From NCBI GenBank assembly GCA_945885485.1, contig CAMCYT010000047.1, forward strand, positions 1 through 13,941: a DNA stretch of 13,941 bases. Direction: 5' to 3'. Below the pieces are notes generated by a model that saw only the letters and a program-made list of their open reading frames with translations, did no database searches and had not been told where the DNA came from. This document shows positions 7,410 to 13,860 of this stretch, piece by piece (the first letter of the stretch is position 1; each line of letters opens with the position of its first letter). This DNA comes from Prosthecobacter debontii (lineage in GTDB: Bacteria > Verrucomicrobiota > Verrucomicrobiia > Verrucomicrobiales > Akkermansiaceae). A program made the position numbers and the translations under genes.

Positions 7410-8183
7410 GTGATTCACCCAACTGCCATCATTTCGCCTAAAGCCGAGCTGGGAAAAAACGTCCAAGTCGGCCCGTATTGCGTCATCGGAGCAAAAGTCA
7501 CGCTCGGCGATGACAGCGTTCTGCACAGCCATGTGGTGCTGGAAGGCACGGCGAGATTTGGAAAGAACAACGAGTTTTTTCCCTACGCGATGGTCGGAGG
7601 TAAGACCCAGGATTTGAAATACATCGGGGAACCGACTGCGCTGGAAGTCGGCAATCACAACGTTTTCCGCGAAAACTGCACGGTGCATCGCGGCACGCAT
7701 GAAGAACTGCCTACCCGGATCGGCTCGCACAATTTGTTTCTCTGCTACTCCCACATCGCGCACGACTGCCAGCTCGGCGATCACATCATTCTTTCTAACA
7801 ACGGCAGCCTCGCGGGGCATTGTGTGGTTGGGGATTACGCGATCGTTTCCGGCCTTGCCGCGGCGCATCAGTTCTGCCGGATCGGGAAACACTCGATCAT
7901 CGGTGGGCTATCAAAAATCGTGCAGGACGTGCCGCCATTCATGATCATTGATGGCAACCCCGCTACTACCCGCGGCCTAAACTTAGTCGGCTTGCAGCGC
8001 CGTGGATTTTCCGAAGATGACATCCGCGATTTGAAATCTGCTTACAAACGCCTGTTCCTCAAAAAAGACATCAGCCTTGCGAACGGTGTCAGTTCACTGA
8101 AAGCAACCGCCGCAGCGTCCAACTCACACGTTGAGTACCTCATTCACTTTGTTGAGAACTCGCAGCGCGGGGTGACGAGGTGA
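7410..8183 (+). CDS. lpxA: UDP-N-acetylglucosamine O-acyltransferase
   Basis: Catalyses the first step of lipid A synthesis, moving a 3-hydroxyacyl chain from acyl carrier protein to the 3-OH of UDP-GlcNAc; cytoplasmic homotrimer. 257 aa, near the usual ~262. It has a left-handed beta-helix of hexapeptide repeats from HPTAIISPKAELGKNVQVG (3-21) to about 175, with the catalytic His118 in SHIAHDC (114-120), FRENCTVHRGT (86-96) and AHQFCRIGKHSIIGGLSKIVQD (152-173, given in part). PPFMIIDGNPA (175-185) and NLVGLQRRGFS (191-201) lead into the C-terminal helical domain. The start is GTG at 7410, set by the Ile-His-Pro-Thr-Ala opening typical of LpxA. No other lpx or fabZ genes are adjacent, unlike the proteobacterial cluster. 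Confidence 0.93.
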   Translation: MIHPTAIISPKAELGKNVQVGPYCVIGAKVTLGDDSVLHSHVVLEGTARFGKNNEFFPYAMVGGKTQDLKYIGEPTALEVGNHNVFRENCTVHRGTHEELPTRIGSHNLFLCYSHIAHDCQLGDHIILSNNGSLAGHCVVGDYAIVSGLAAAHQFCRIGKHSIIGGLSKIVQDVPPFMIIDGNPATTRGLNLVGLQRRGFSEDDIRDLKSAYKRLFLKKDISLANGVSSLKATAAASNSHVEYLIHFVENSQRGVTR

Positions 8184-8201
8184 GCGCGTGCGTGTCGTGA
8201 T

Positions 8202-8636
8202 TTATGATGGGTTCAGCGGATTGTGATAATTCAAACCGGTGAAACGCAGGAAATCGGTATCATTGCTGTGCAACGCGGCTTTCTCTTGTTTCGCCAAGGC
8301 GGCGATCTGCGCATCGGTTGTTAGATTGCCTGCCGTGCCAAGCTGATTTAGCAGTTTGAGCACATCGGAAACATGTTGTGGCGATAGATCGATCACACGC
8401 ACATTGGGTTGCTTCAGCCAAGATTCAACTCTGGCACTGGCCTCCGCGATGGTGAGAGGTGTTTGGAAAACTCTGGGATGCGTGCTGAGTCGGACGAACC
8501 CGAAAATGACAACGGTGGCCAAGCCAATTTCCTCGCTTCCTAAGATACAATCTTTCCACCAATCAGCTGCTTTTTGATGCTGCGGCGAGCTGGAATCGTA
8601 GGCGTAGATTAGCAAATTGATATCTGGAACGATCAT
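8202..8636 (-). CDS. vapC: PIN-domain toxin, VapC type
   Basis: Predicted Mg-dependent endoribonuclease toxin, 144 aa. It opens with PDINLLIYAYD (4-14), giving acidic Asp5. FVRLSTHPRVFQTPLTIAEA (47-66), then GNLTTDAQIAALA (103-115) with Asp108, and HSNDTDFLRFTGL (123-135) with Asp126/Asp128 complete the active site. This pattern fits the TIGR00028-type PIN subfamily. The glutamate usually found in the middle motif of other VapCs is replaced by Gly46 (VIFGFVR), which I believe is normal for this subfamily. Its start overlaps the antitoxin stop by 4 bp (ATGA), indicating translational coupling. The 3' end lies 18 bp from the end of convergent lpxA. Confidence 0.87.
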   Translation of the reverse strand: MIVPDINLLIYAYDSSSPQHQKAADWWKDCILGSEEIGLATVVIFGFVRLSTHPRVFQTPLTIAEASARVESWLKQPNVRVIDLSPQHVSDVLKLLNQLGTAGNLTTDAQIAALAKQEKAALHSNDTDFLRFTGLNYHNPLNPS

Positions 8637-8905
8637 TGAGAAGCGGGGGAGGATTGTTTAGAAAGGAACGCTTCAGCTTCAAGATCATCCAAGAGCGTGT
8701 TTAGCTTGCCGCCATCGATTCCGGCTCGGAGTCCCATGGGTCGAGCTTCGATCACGAAATCTTTTGGTGCGCTGGGTTCATAGGCACGCCCCAAACCCAT
8801 ACGCACCGCATCGTTGAGCGTTTCTTTGAAGCTTTTGCGAGTCCGGCGCGCATAATCGTCAAGCATGCGCGCGACATCAGGCTCTATCGTGACGGTGGTT
8901 CTCAC
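8633..8905 (-). CDS. vapB: Ribbon-helix-helix antitoxin, VapB type
   Basis: 90 aa. The N-terminus MRTTVTIEPDVARMLDDYAR has the beta-strand then two-helix layout of RHH DNA-binding antitoxins (residues 1-38, including the second helix SFKETLNDAVRMGL). The C-terminal part (GKLNTLLDDLEAEAFL) would wrap the toxin. It would neutralise the downstream PIN toxin and repress its own promoter. The start is GTG at 8905; an overlapping ATG at 8907 is in another frame and runs at once into TGA. Upstream spacer has no Shine-Dalgarno. The first gene of a two-gene operon, overlapping vapC by 4 bp. Confidence 0.85.
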   Translation of the reverse strand: MRTTVTIEPDVARMLDDYARRTRKSFKETLNDAVRMGLGRAYEPSAPKDFVIEARPMGLRAGIDGGKLNTLLDDLEAEAFLSKQSSPASQ

Positions 8906-8953
8906 ATAGGCATCATGATGCTTAAAAACTTGCTGTCAAGGTGCTATTTGAGG

Positions 8954-9025
8954 CGAAAGGAACCGCGATTTTCAATCGAGACCTCGTGAGCGAAATATCT
9001 GCGGCCAACTCTGCGGTTCCTTTCG
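8954..9025. repeat. 13-bp perfect inverted repeat with 46-base spacer
   Basis: CGAAAGGAACCGC at 8954-8966 is matched by its exact reverse complement GCGGTTCCTTTCG at 9013-9025. The spacer contains a smaller palindromic stretch around CGAGACCTCG. It lies between the vapB start and the REP elements, in the likely vapBC upstream region. It could be the ends of a miniature element, a structured RNA or part of the toxin-antitoxin operator. Confidence 0.6.
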
Positions 9026-9038
9026 GGTAGTAGATTCC

Positions 9039-9065
9039 GATCCCAACGGGATCACAGACATTAGC
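9039..9065 (-). repeat. REP-like unit, copy A
   Basis: Perfect palindrome GATCCC-AAC-GGGATC (9039-9053) followed by ACAGACATTAGC. Read on the minus strand it matches copy B at 25 of 27 positions. Confidence 0.7.
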
Positions 9066-9096
9066 TCGGGGTCTTTGCCAGGCAAAAGACCCCGAG
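9065..9096. repeat. Long hairpin beside REP copy A
   Basis: Left arm CTCGGGGTCTTTGCC and right arm GGCAAAAGACCCCGAG pair along almost their entire length with one bulged base. It is the equivalent of the GGGGTC/GACCCC hairpin beside copy B at 9660-9679. Confidence 0.7.
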
Positions 9097-9113
9097 ACAA
9101 ATCGCAAAAAATC

Positions 9114-9131
9114 CGACCCCGTAGGGTGTCG
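9114..9131. repeat. REP-like hairpin just past the Y1 transposase stop
   Basis: CGACCCC-GTA-GGG(T)GTCG forms a 7-bp stem with one bulge, 13 bp beyond the transposase stop. GTAG tetranucleotides occur in and just after it (9121-9124, 9131-9134); GTAG-type motifs are known marks of RAYT substrates. It may also end transposase transcription. Confidence 0.45.
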
Positions 9132-9144
9132 TAGACGGCTTGGG

Positions 9145-9594
9145 TTAATCCAAAGACTTGGTATCATAACAAATCCCCGCCTTTTCCAACATCGCAACAA
9201 ATTCCTCACGAAACGGTCTTACGCGGTGATGTTCTTCCTGTTTCGCGATGTAATCTCGAATCGCTTCGAGAGAAGTCGCGCTGACCGTGAATGCGGCATA
9301 TCCACCCTGCCATGTGAATTTTTCTCCACGTTCGATTTGTCCGTGTATCCATGAGGTCGAAGCTTTTTTCAGCTCTCTAACAAAATCTGCCAAACAATGA
9401 GTGGACTTTAATCCAACTAAGACATGCACGTGGTCGGCTACTCCGCCAATTTTCTCAGGCAAGCCACCCAGTCCCTTGATGACGCCGCCCATGTATTCAT
9501 GAAGTTGGGGTCGCCATGAAGCAGCGATCAACGGAATGCGGTCCTTAGTTCCGAATACGATGTGATAATGTAAGCTGAGATAGGTGGATGCCAT
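9145..9594 (-). CDS. REP-associated tyrosine transposase / IS200-like Y1 transposase
   Basis: 149 aa, complete for this family. SLHYHIVFGTKDRIPLI (7-23) is the first strand of the Y1_Tnp fold. The metal-binding HUH pair is His55 and His57 in GVADHVHVLVGL (51-62). The nucleophilic Tyr115 is in AIRDYIAKQEEHH (111-123), with Gln119 nearby as the third ligand candidate. FTWQGGYAAFTVS (93-105) is a family signature. These enzymes cut and rejoin single-stranded DNA at hairpins. All catalytic residues are present, so it is probably active. The surrounding inverted REP palindromes favour a RAYT over a mobile IS200, which would carry its own subterminal hairpins. No tnpB-like gene accompanies it. ATG at 9594; C-rich sequence without Shine-Dalgarno precedes it. 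Confidence 0.9.
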   Translation of the reverse strand: MASTYLSLHYHIVFGTKDRIPLIAASWRPQLHEYMGGVIKGLGGLPEKIGGVADHVHVLVGLKSTHCLADFVRELKKASTSWIHGQIERGEKFTWQGGYAAFTVSATSLEAIRDYIAKQEEHHRVRPFREEFVAMLEKAGICYDTKSLD

Positions 9595-9619
9595 AACGGG
9601 GGGGATGTCCGGGGGGCTT

Positions 9620-9636
9620 GCACCCCTTCAGGGTGC
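9620..9636. repeat. Hairpin upstream of the Y1 transposase
   Basis: GCACCC-CTTCA-GGGTGC, a perfect 6-bp stem with a 5-base loop, followed by TGTAGTTTTTGGGGGG. It sits 26 bp before the transposase start on that gene's upstream side and could regulate it or be another REP-type substrate. Confidence 0.5.
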
Positions 9637-9659
9637 TGTAGTTTTTGGGGGGATTGTGT

Positions 9660-9679
9660 CCCGGGGTCGGGACCCCGGG
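9660..9679. repeat. Hairpin beside REP copy B
   Basis: CCCGGGGTC-GG-GACCCCGGG is a perfect 9-bp inverted repeat joined directly to copy B at 9679. It corresponds to the 9065-9096 hairpin on the other side of the transposase gene. Confidence 0.65.
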
Positions 9680-9705
9680 CTAATGTCTGCGATCCCGCTG
9701 GGATC
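9679..9705 (+). repeat. REP-like unit, copy B
   Basis: GCTAATGTCTGC followed by the perfect palindrome GATCCC-GCT-GGGATC (9691-9705). Inverted relative to copy A. Confidence 0.7.
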
Positions 9706-9717
9706 GGTGGAATGCGG

Positions 9718-9744
9718 TCTGATGTCTTTGATCCCGTTGGGATC
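9718..9744 (+). repeat. REP-like unit, copy C
   Basis: TCTGATGTCTTT followed by GATCCC-GTT-GGGATC (9730-9744). Direct repeat of copy B at a 39-bp period, 22 of 27 positions identical. It ends 17 bp before the 3' end of the glyA fusion gene, so it is also in that gene's 3' untranslated region. Confidence 0.65.
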
Positions 9745-9761
9745 GAAGAAACATATTACGA

Positions 9762-11435
9762 TTAATACGGCAACGGAAACGCGCGATTGAAGGCGAATAC
9801 CTTATCACGCAGCGCATGGAGTTTCTTGATATTCGTATGATCCGCAAGAGCCTCTGCGATGAAATCTGCGACTTGCTCGACGTCTTTTTCTTTCATGCCG
9901 CGAGTTGTTACAGCTGGCGTGCCGATGCGGATTCCGGATGGTTTCATCGGGCTGCCGGTGTCGAAGGGGATGCCGTTTTTGTTCACGGTGATACCTGCTT
10001 CGTCTAGGGCGTGGGAAGCGTCGGTGCCGTTGAGTTTTTTGTTGCGGAGATCGACCAGCATGACGTGGTTGTCGGTGCCGCCGGAGCAGATGCGGAAACC
10101 GTGATGCGTGAGACGCGCGGCGATGGCTTGAGCGTTTTTCACGACCTGTTGTGAGTAAGTTTTGAACTCCGGCTTGAGTGCCTCGCCGAAGCAGGCGGCT
10201 TTCGCAGCGATGACGTGCATGAGTGGTCCGCCTTGGATGCCGGGGAAAACCTGCGAGTCGATTTTTTTCGCGAACTCTTCTTTGCAAAGAATGATACCAC
10301 CGGGTGGTCCGCGCAGGGATTTGTGGGTGGTGGAGGTAACGAAATCTGCGTGTGGGACGGGGCTCGGATGGACGCCCGCAGCAACGAGTCCGGCGATGTG
10401 CGCCATATCGACAAACAAGTATGCACCGATCTCACGTGCGAGTTTACCCATGCGCTCGAAATCAATCTCGCGTGAATAAGCAGATGCGCCAACGGTGATC
10501 AGCGCGGGGTTGAGCGAACGCGCGGTTTTTTCTAGTTCCGCGTAATCGATGCGCTCGTCGTCAGGAGAAACGCCGTAATGCGTGACATCATAGAAGCGAC
10601 CCGAGAAATTCGCTTTGTGACCGTGAGTGAGGTGACCGCCGTGCGCAAGATCCATGGTGAAAATTTTATCACCTGGCTTGAGCACGGAGAAATAGACAGC
10701 GGTGTTTGCTTGTGAACCGGAGTGCGGCTGCACGTTGGCGTGATCGGCACAGAAAAGTTCTTTCGCGCGTTCGATGGCGAGAGTCTCGACGATATCGACG
10801 TATTCGCAGCCACCATACCAACGCTTGCCCGGATATCCCTCGGCGTATTTGTTCGTGAGCAAAGATCCCTGCGCTTCCATCACGGCGGGCGACGCAAAGT
10901 TTTCCGATGCGATCAGTTCAATGTGATTCCGCTGGCGATGCTCTTCACCGACGATGGCTTCGTAAAGTGCTGGATCGGTCACTGCGATACGGCTGCCGGA
11001 AGATTTGCAAACGCGTGCTTCATGGCGACCGCCTTCGAAAGCCGTTGCGACAAAGGCATCCGCCATTTGCTTCGCGGTTTCGATGTCCGTGTGTTTTCCG
11101 GAAAGGCAAAGCACGTTCGCATCGTTGTGCATGCGGGTGGTGATGGTTTCCTCAACATCGCGGACATTCGCGGCGCGGACATGGCGGAAGCGATTCGCAG
11201 CGATCGCCATGCCGACTCCTGAAGTGCAAGCAAGGATGCCGAAATCGAACGTGCTGTCGGCGACGTTGCGGGCCACAGCATTTCCGAAGTCTGGGTAATC
11301 CACCGATTCGTTAGTGTTCGTGCCGAAATCCTCGACCTCATGACCCGCTGCGCGGAGATGGGCGACGATGGTGTTTTTCATTTCGAATGCGCCATGATCG
11401 GCGCCGACAGCGATGCGGTAGGTGGATTTGCTCAT
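9762..11435 (-). CDS. glyA: Fused ribose-5-phosphate isomerase B / serine hydroxymethyltransferase
   Basis: 557 aa, one uninterrupted frame with two complete enzymes. Residues 5-~145 are RpiB: VGADHGAFEMK (10-20, Asp13/His14), the active-site Cys70 in ACTSGVGMAIAANRF (69-83), RMHNDANVLCLSG (101-113). It interconverts ribose 5-phosphate and ribulose 5-phosphate. Residues ~152-557 are SHMT: HIELIASENFASPAV (171-185), NKYAEGYPGKRWYGG (195-209), DMAHIAGLV (343-351), the PLP lysine Lys372 in STTHKSLRGPPGG (368-380), and NGIPFD (487-492). It moves the serine beta-carbon to tetrahydrofolate, giving glycine and 5,10-methylene-THF. The linker is only about ten residues. rpiB and glyA are neighbours in several phyla, so fusion of adjacent genes is a plausible origin. 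It is divergent from galK; REP elements lie just after its stop. Confidence 0.95.
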   Translation of the reverse strand: MSKSTYRIAVGADHGAFEMKNTIVAHLRAAGHEVEDFGTNTNESVDYPDFGNAVARNVADSTFDFGILACTSGVGMAIAANRFRHVRAANVRDVEETITTRMHNDANVLCLSGKHTDIETAKQMADAFVATAFEGGRHEARVCKSSGSRIAVTDPALYEAIVGEEHRQRNHIELIASENFASPAVMEAQGSLLTNKYAEGYPGKRWYGGCEYVDIVETLAIERAKELFCADHANVQPHSGSQANTAVYFSVLKPGDKIFTMDLAHGGHLTHGHKANFSGRFYDVTHYGVSPDDERIDYAELEKTARSLNPALITVGASAYSREIDFERMGKLAREIGAYLFVDMAHIAGLVAAGVHPSPVPHADFVTSTTHKSLRGPPGGIILCKEEFAKKIDSQVFPGIQGGPLMHVIAAKAACFGEALKPEFKTYSQQVVKNAQAIAARLTHHGFRICSGGTDNHVMLVDLRNKKLNGTDASHALDEAGITVNKNGIPFDTGSPMKPSGIRIGTPAVTTRGMKEKDVEQVADFIAEALADHTNIKKLHALRDKVFAFNRAFPLPY

Positions 11436-11461
11436 AAGCTCGTTGAGAGGGTGTCATTGAA

Positions 11462-11486
11462 CGCTTGCAAACCCCGCTTGCAAACC
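11462..11486. promoter_or_regulatory. Tandem 12-bp direct repeats upstream of the rpiB-glyA fusion
   Basis: CGCTTGCAAACC occurs at 11462-11473 and again at 11475-11486, 13 bp apart, 27-51 bp upstream of the fusion start. On the minus strand this is GGTTTGCAAGCG twice. One copy could supply a -35-like TTGCAA with TTCAAT 16 bases downstream. The repeats may be an operator. They are inside the 203-bp divergent spacer (11436-11638), in which I see no other strong signal. Confidence 0.35.
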
Positions 11487-11638
11487 GGAAATTTCAGGAA
11501 TTTTACTCGAACCCCTCGGGTAGGACGCATTTAGGTGAATTTCATTCCAATTACGCGACCGAGGAGTGGGTAATTCTTGTATTCATTGTGATCGTCATCT
11601 ACTTCGACTTGGCTTAAATCTCTCGGAATCACGTTTCT

Positions 11639-12820
11639 ATGCTTTCTCCTAATTCGACGACCCAGTCTCTCGCACAACATGCCCGGGCAATTTTTCGTGA
11701 GCATTTCGGAAACGATGCCACTCATGTAGCGGTCGCTCCCGGGCGCGTGAACTTGATTGGGGAACACATCGATTACTGCGACGGCTTCGTGCTTCCATTT
11801 GCGATTGAGCGTATGGTTGTGATCGCTGCCGCACCAAACGGTAGCAGTGAAGCCAGAGTTGCCACAGCGTTTGATCCCGAAGGCGCGGTTTTTTCTGTCA
11901 CTGAGGATCAGAAAATAGCCGATCCGAAATGGTCGAACTACCTGCGTGGAGTCGTGCAGGGTTTCCGGAATCGCGGGATTGCCGTCCCGGGTTTCGATGC
12001 GTTCATCGTTTCCAGCCTGCCGGGTGGAGCCGGACTTTCCTCTTCCGCTGCGCTAGAATGCGCGGTTGCGACCTTGTTAGAATCTTTAACAGGAGTGAAA
12101 TTAGAGACCCGTGAAAAAGCCCTGCTCGCGCAGAAAGCCGAACACGATTTCGCCGGTGTTCCTTGTGGGATCATGGATCAATTCGCCTCTGCGTTTGGAA
12201 AAGACGGCCAACTTGTGCTGATCGATTGTCGCTCCACAGATGTTGAGCTCGTCCCGTTCACTGACCCATCGCTGACCATCCTCGTTTCTAACACAAAAGT
12301 TTCTCATGAGCTCTCGGATGGTGGCTATGCTGCTCGCCGGAGAAGCACCGAGGACGGCCTTGCTGCTATTGGGAAATCGAGTTGGCGGGATGTTTCTCCA
12401 GAAGATCTCGAATCTGCGTCTTCCGCGATGAGTGAGGTTACGTTCCGTCGCAGTCGCCACGTGGTTGGTGAAATTACGCGGACCATGGGTGCAGTTGATG
12501 CTTTGAAACAAGGCAGTTTTTCCAAGCTCGGCCAGCTCATGTATGAGAGTCACAATTCACTCAGAGACGATTTCGAAGTCTCCTGCCCCGAGCTCGATCA
12601 CCTCGTTGCAACCGCTTCTGAAATCGGTACAGCTGGCGGCGTCATTGGTGCCCGGATGACCGGCGGTGGCTTCGGTGGCTCCACCGTCACTCTCTGCGAA
12701 ACCGCAAAAGCGGAAGCCATCGCCGCTGCCCTCGTGAAATCCTACGAAGCCACCTTTGGCTTCGCTCCAGAAATTTTCTCCAGCCGGCCTGCGGAAGGCG
12801 CCAGAATAATAGAGGATTAA
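11639..12820 (+). CDS. galK: Galactokinase
   Basis: GHMP kinase that phosphorylates alpha-D-galactose at C1 with ATP, the first committed step of the Leloir pathway; cytoplasmic. 393 aa, normal length. The galactokinase signature is APGRVNLIGEHIDYCDG (33-49) with Arg36, Glu42, His43 and Asp45; the usual EHTDYN is EHIDYC here. The ATP-binding GHMP motif is LPGGAGLSSSAALE (127-140). The catalytic Asp180 is in CGIMDQFAS (176-184). The third motif is RMTGGGFGGSTV (339-350). The conserved QKAEHDFAGVP (165-175) precedes the catalytic loop. No galT, galE or galM is present nearby, so the pathway is not clustered. ATG at 11639 with no clear Shine-Dalgarno. Confidence 0.94.
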   Translation: MLSPNSTTQSLAQHARAIFREHFGNDATHVAVAPGRVNLIGEHIDYCDGFVLPFAIERMVVIAAAPNGSSEARVATAFDPEGAVFSVTEDQKIADPKWSNYLRGVVQGFRNRGIAVPGFDAFIVSSLPGGAGLSSSAALECAVATLLESLTGVKLETREKALLAQKAEHDFAGVPCGIMDQFASAFGKDGQLVLIDCRSTDVELVPFTDPSLTILVSNTKVSHELSDGGYAARRRSTEDGLAAIGKSSWRDVSPEDLESASSAMSEVTFRRSRHVVGEITRTMGAVDALKQGSFSKLGQLMYESHNSLRDDFEVSCPELDHLVATASEIGTAGGVIGARMTGGGFGGSTVTLCETAKAEAIAAALVKSYEATFGFAPEIFSSRPAEGARIIED

Positions 12821-12837
12821 ACTGTTTCAAGGGCGCC

Positions 12838-12853
12838 GCAGGCTATGGCCTGC
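12838..12853. terminator. Possible terminator hairpin after galK
   Basis: GCAGGC-TATG-GCCTGC, a perfect 6-bp stem with a tetraloop, 17 bp past the galK stop. No T-tract follows, so it could equally be a dispersed palindromic repeat. Confidence 0.4.
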
Positions 12854-12946
12854 CGGGATTCCTATTCCCAGCTGTCAGGCTTGATGGGTTGAAAAAATAC
12901 GTGAAGTATTGCCCTGCACTTCAAGAACAGCGAGCCAAGTCAAAGA

Positions 12947-12964
12947 GCTGCGAAAAATCGCAGC
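12947..12964. terminator. Hairpin between the convergent galK and DUF4130 genes
   Basis: GCTGCGA-AAAA-TCGCAGC is a perfect 7-bp stem with an A4 loop (T4 on the minus strand), 22 bp past the stop of the DUF4130 gene. Neither strand shows a good T-tract, so a bidirectional terminator role is only likely. Confidence 0.45.
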
Positions 12965-12985
12965 AGTCCAGAGCCTCCGCCGGAT

Positions 12986-13837
12986 TCATTCTTGACGCTC
13001 ATCCTCCGACATTTTTTCCAAGCGATCCAGATAAGCATTTTTCGGACGCGGTTTCACCGGGCGAAGAGCTTCGTTAAGCATCTCGGCTACGCGGGGTTTA
13101 CTTGATTCTATAAGCTCATCGATGAGTTCGGCTTCGGGGAGATTTTTCCAGTAACGCTTTGGCATCTCGGTTTGCATCATCTTGATCTTGAGGCGAGCGG
13201 GATTGAATATGTTGCGGTAATAAGTCAGCCAAGCGGTTTCAATCTGATCAGGATTTTCGATGGGATTTTTCGCGATTCCAGGAGTGAAGACGAGAGATTT
13301 TCCATTCCAATGCGCGCAGCCTTTCGGGGTGAGAATGCTCCAGTCCATGTTGGGAAAACGTTTTTTGAAAAACGTTGAGCCGGGCTCTACGATGTAATGA
13401 TCAGGCTCAAACCACGCTGCGTAACGCTCGCGGCCGGATTCTGGATCGGTTTCGATCAGGCGAAAGCGAACGAAGGCATGCATTTTGTGAATCTCGCGCC
13501 TCACGGATTTTTCCATAAGGCGTACGGTAGCTATATCTGGATCACTCGCGATGGCGGGGAGGTGGCGCTCACCGCCGTGGGTGATGCGCCATAAAATCTG
13601 ATAGAGCAGTGGCCAACGGGAGGGATTGTTGTGGTAGGCGACGGTTTCGGCAAGTTCCAGAAAAGCGGCGGGCACTTTCGGGATGCGGTAGGGTGAGGGC
13701 TCTTCACGGACGACGGCTGCCTCGAACAAACCGCCTGTTTCCCATGAAATATTTTGTGGATCGATGCGTCGTTCTAACAACTTTCTGGCAGCATCGCGCC
13801 AAGAGCTGAAGTTTTTTCCGGGATCAACGCAATCCAT
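12986..13837 (-). CDS. DUF4130/TIGR03915-type putative DNA-metabolism protein
   Basis: 283 aa, cytoplasmic, no known biochemical activity. FSSWRDAARKLL (10-21) and VPAAFLELAETVAYHNNPSRW begin the domain; RREIHKMHAFVRFR, YAAWFEPDHYIVEP, TFFKKRFPNMDWSILTP and the very characteristic WLTYYRNIFNPARLKIKMMQ with EMPKRYWKNLPEA follow. This is the domain that stands alone next to a radical SAM protein (TIGR03916) or is fused to the N-terminus of UdgX-type uracil-DNA glycosylases. Here it stands alone: the protein ends in a basic/acidic tail without a glycosylase domain. An in-frame stop lies four codons upstream of the ATG at 13837, so the N-terminus is complete. Any radical SAM partner would be to the right, off the window. 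A role in DNA repair or modification is inferred from family association only. Confidence 0.85.
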   Translation of the reverse strand: MDCVDPGKNFSSWRDAARKLLERRIDPQNISWETGGLFEAAVVREEPSPYRIPKVPAAFLELAETVAYHNNPSRWPLLYQILWRITHGGERHLPAIASDPDIATVRLMEKSVRREIHKMHAFVRFRLIETDPESGRERYAAWFEPDHYIVEPGSTFFKKRFPNMDWSILTPKGCAHWNGKSLVFTPGIAKNPIENPDQIETAWLTYYRNIFNPARLKIKMMQTEMPKRYWKNLPEAELIDELIESSKPRVAEMLNEALRPVKPRPKNAYLDRLEKMSEDERQE

Positions 13838-13860
13838 AAATTTAGGCTAAAAAAGAAATG

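Larger units (their letters stand above)
9039..9744. mobile_element. RAYT module: Y1 transposase gene with inverted REP-like flanks
   Basis: The segment 9039-9073 and the segment 9671-9705 are inverted copies of each other, 32 of 35 positions identical, with the Y1 transposase gene between them. This is the organisation of REP-associated tyrosine transposase loci, where the protein moves or maintains the palindromes around it. No target duplication was looked for because HUH elements do not make one. Confidence 0.7.

Noticed and set aside
7138..7422. 94-aa minus-strand frame opposite the small hypothetical protein
   Set aside because: No motif, poor promoter context, and it runs across the lpxA start; the plus-strand frame fits the spacer better.
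8202..8636. Loss of the second conserved acidic residue in the PIN toxin as evidence of inactivation
   Set aside because: Gly at that place (GFVRL) is, to my knowledge, usual in the TIGR00028-like subfamily, and Asp5, Asp108, Asp126 and Asp128 remain.
8922..9209. 95-aa minus-strand frame between vapB and the Y1 transposase
   Set aside because: It runs through the 13-bp inverted repeat, two palindromes and the end of the transposase gene in another frame; no motif and unlikely composition.
8900..9760. CRISPR array
   Set aside because: The repeats are palindromic REP units with inverted orientation and no regular unique spacers; there are no cas genes.
9584..9790. 68-aa plus-strand frame over the REP region
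   Set aside because: Its internal repetition (SAIPLGS/SLIPLGS) comes from the REP palindromes, not from a protein repeat.
12889..13077. 62-aa plus-strand frame MKKYVKYCPAL...
   Set aside because: It overlaps the end of the DUF4130 gene in antisense and has no recognisable feature.
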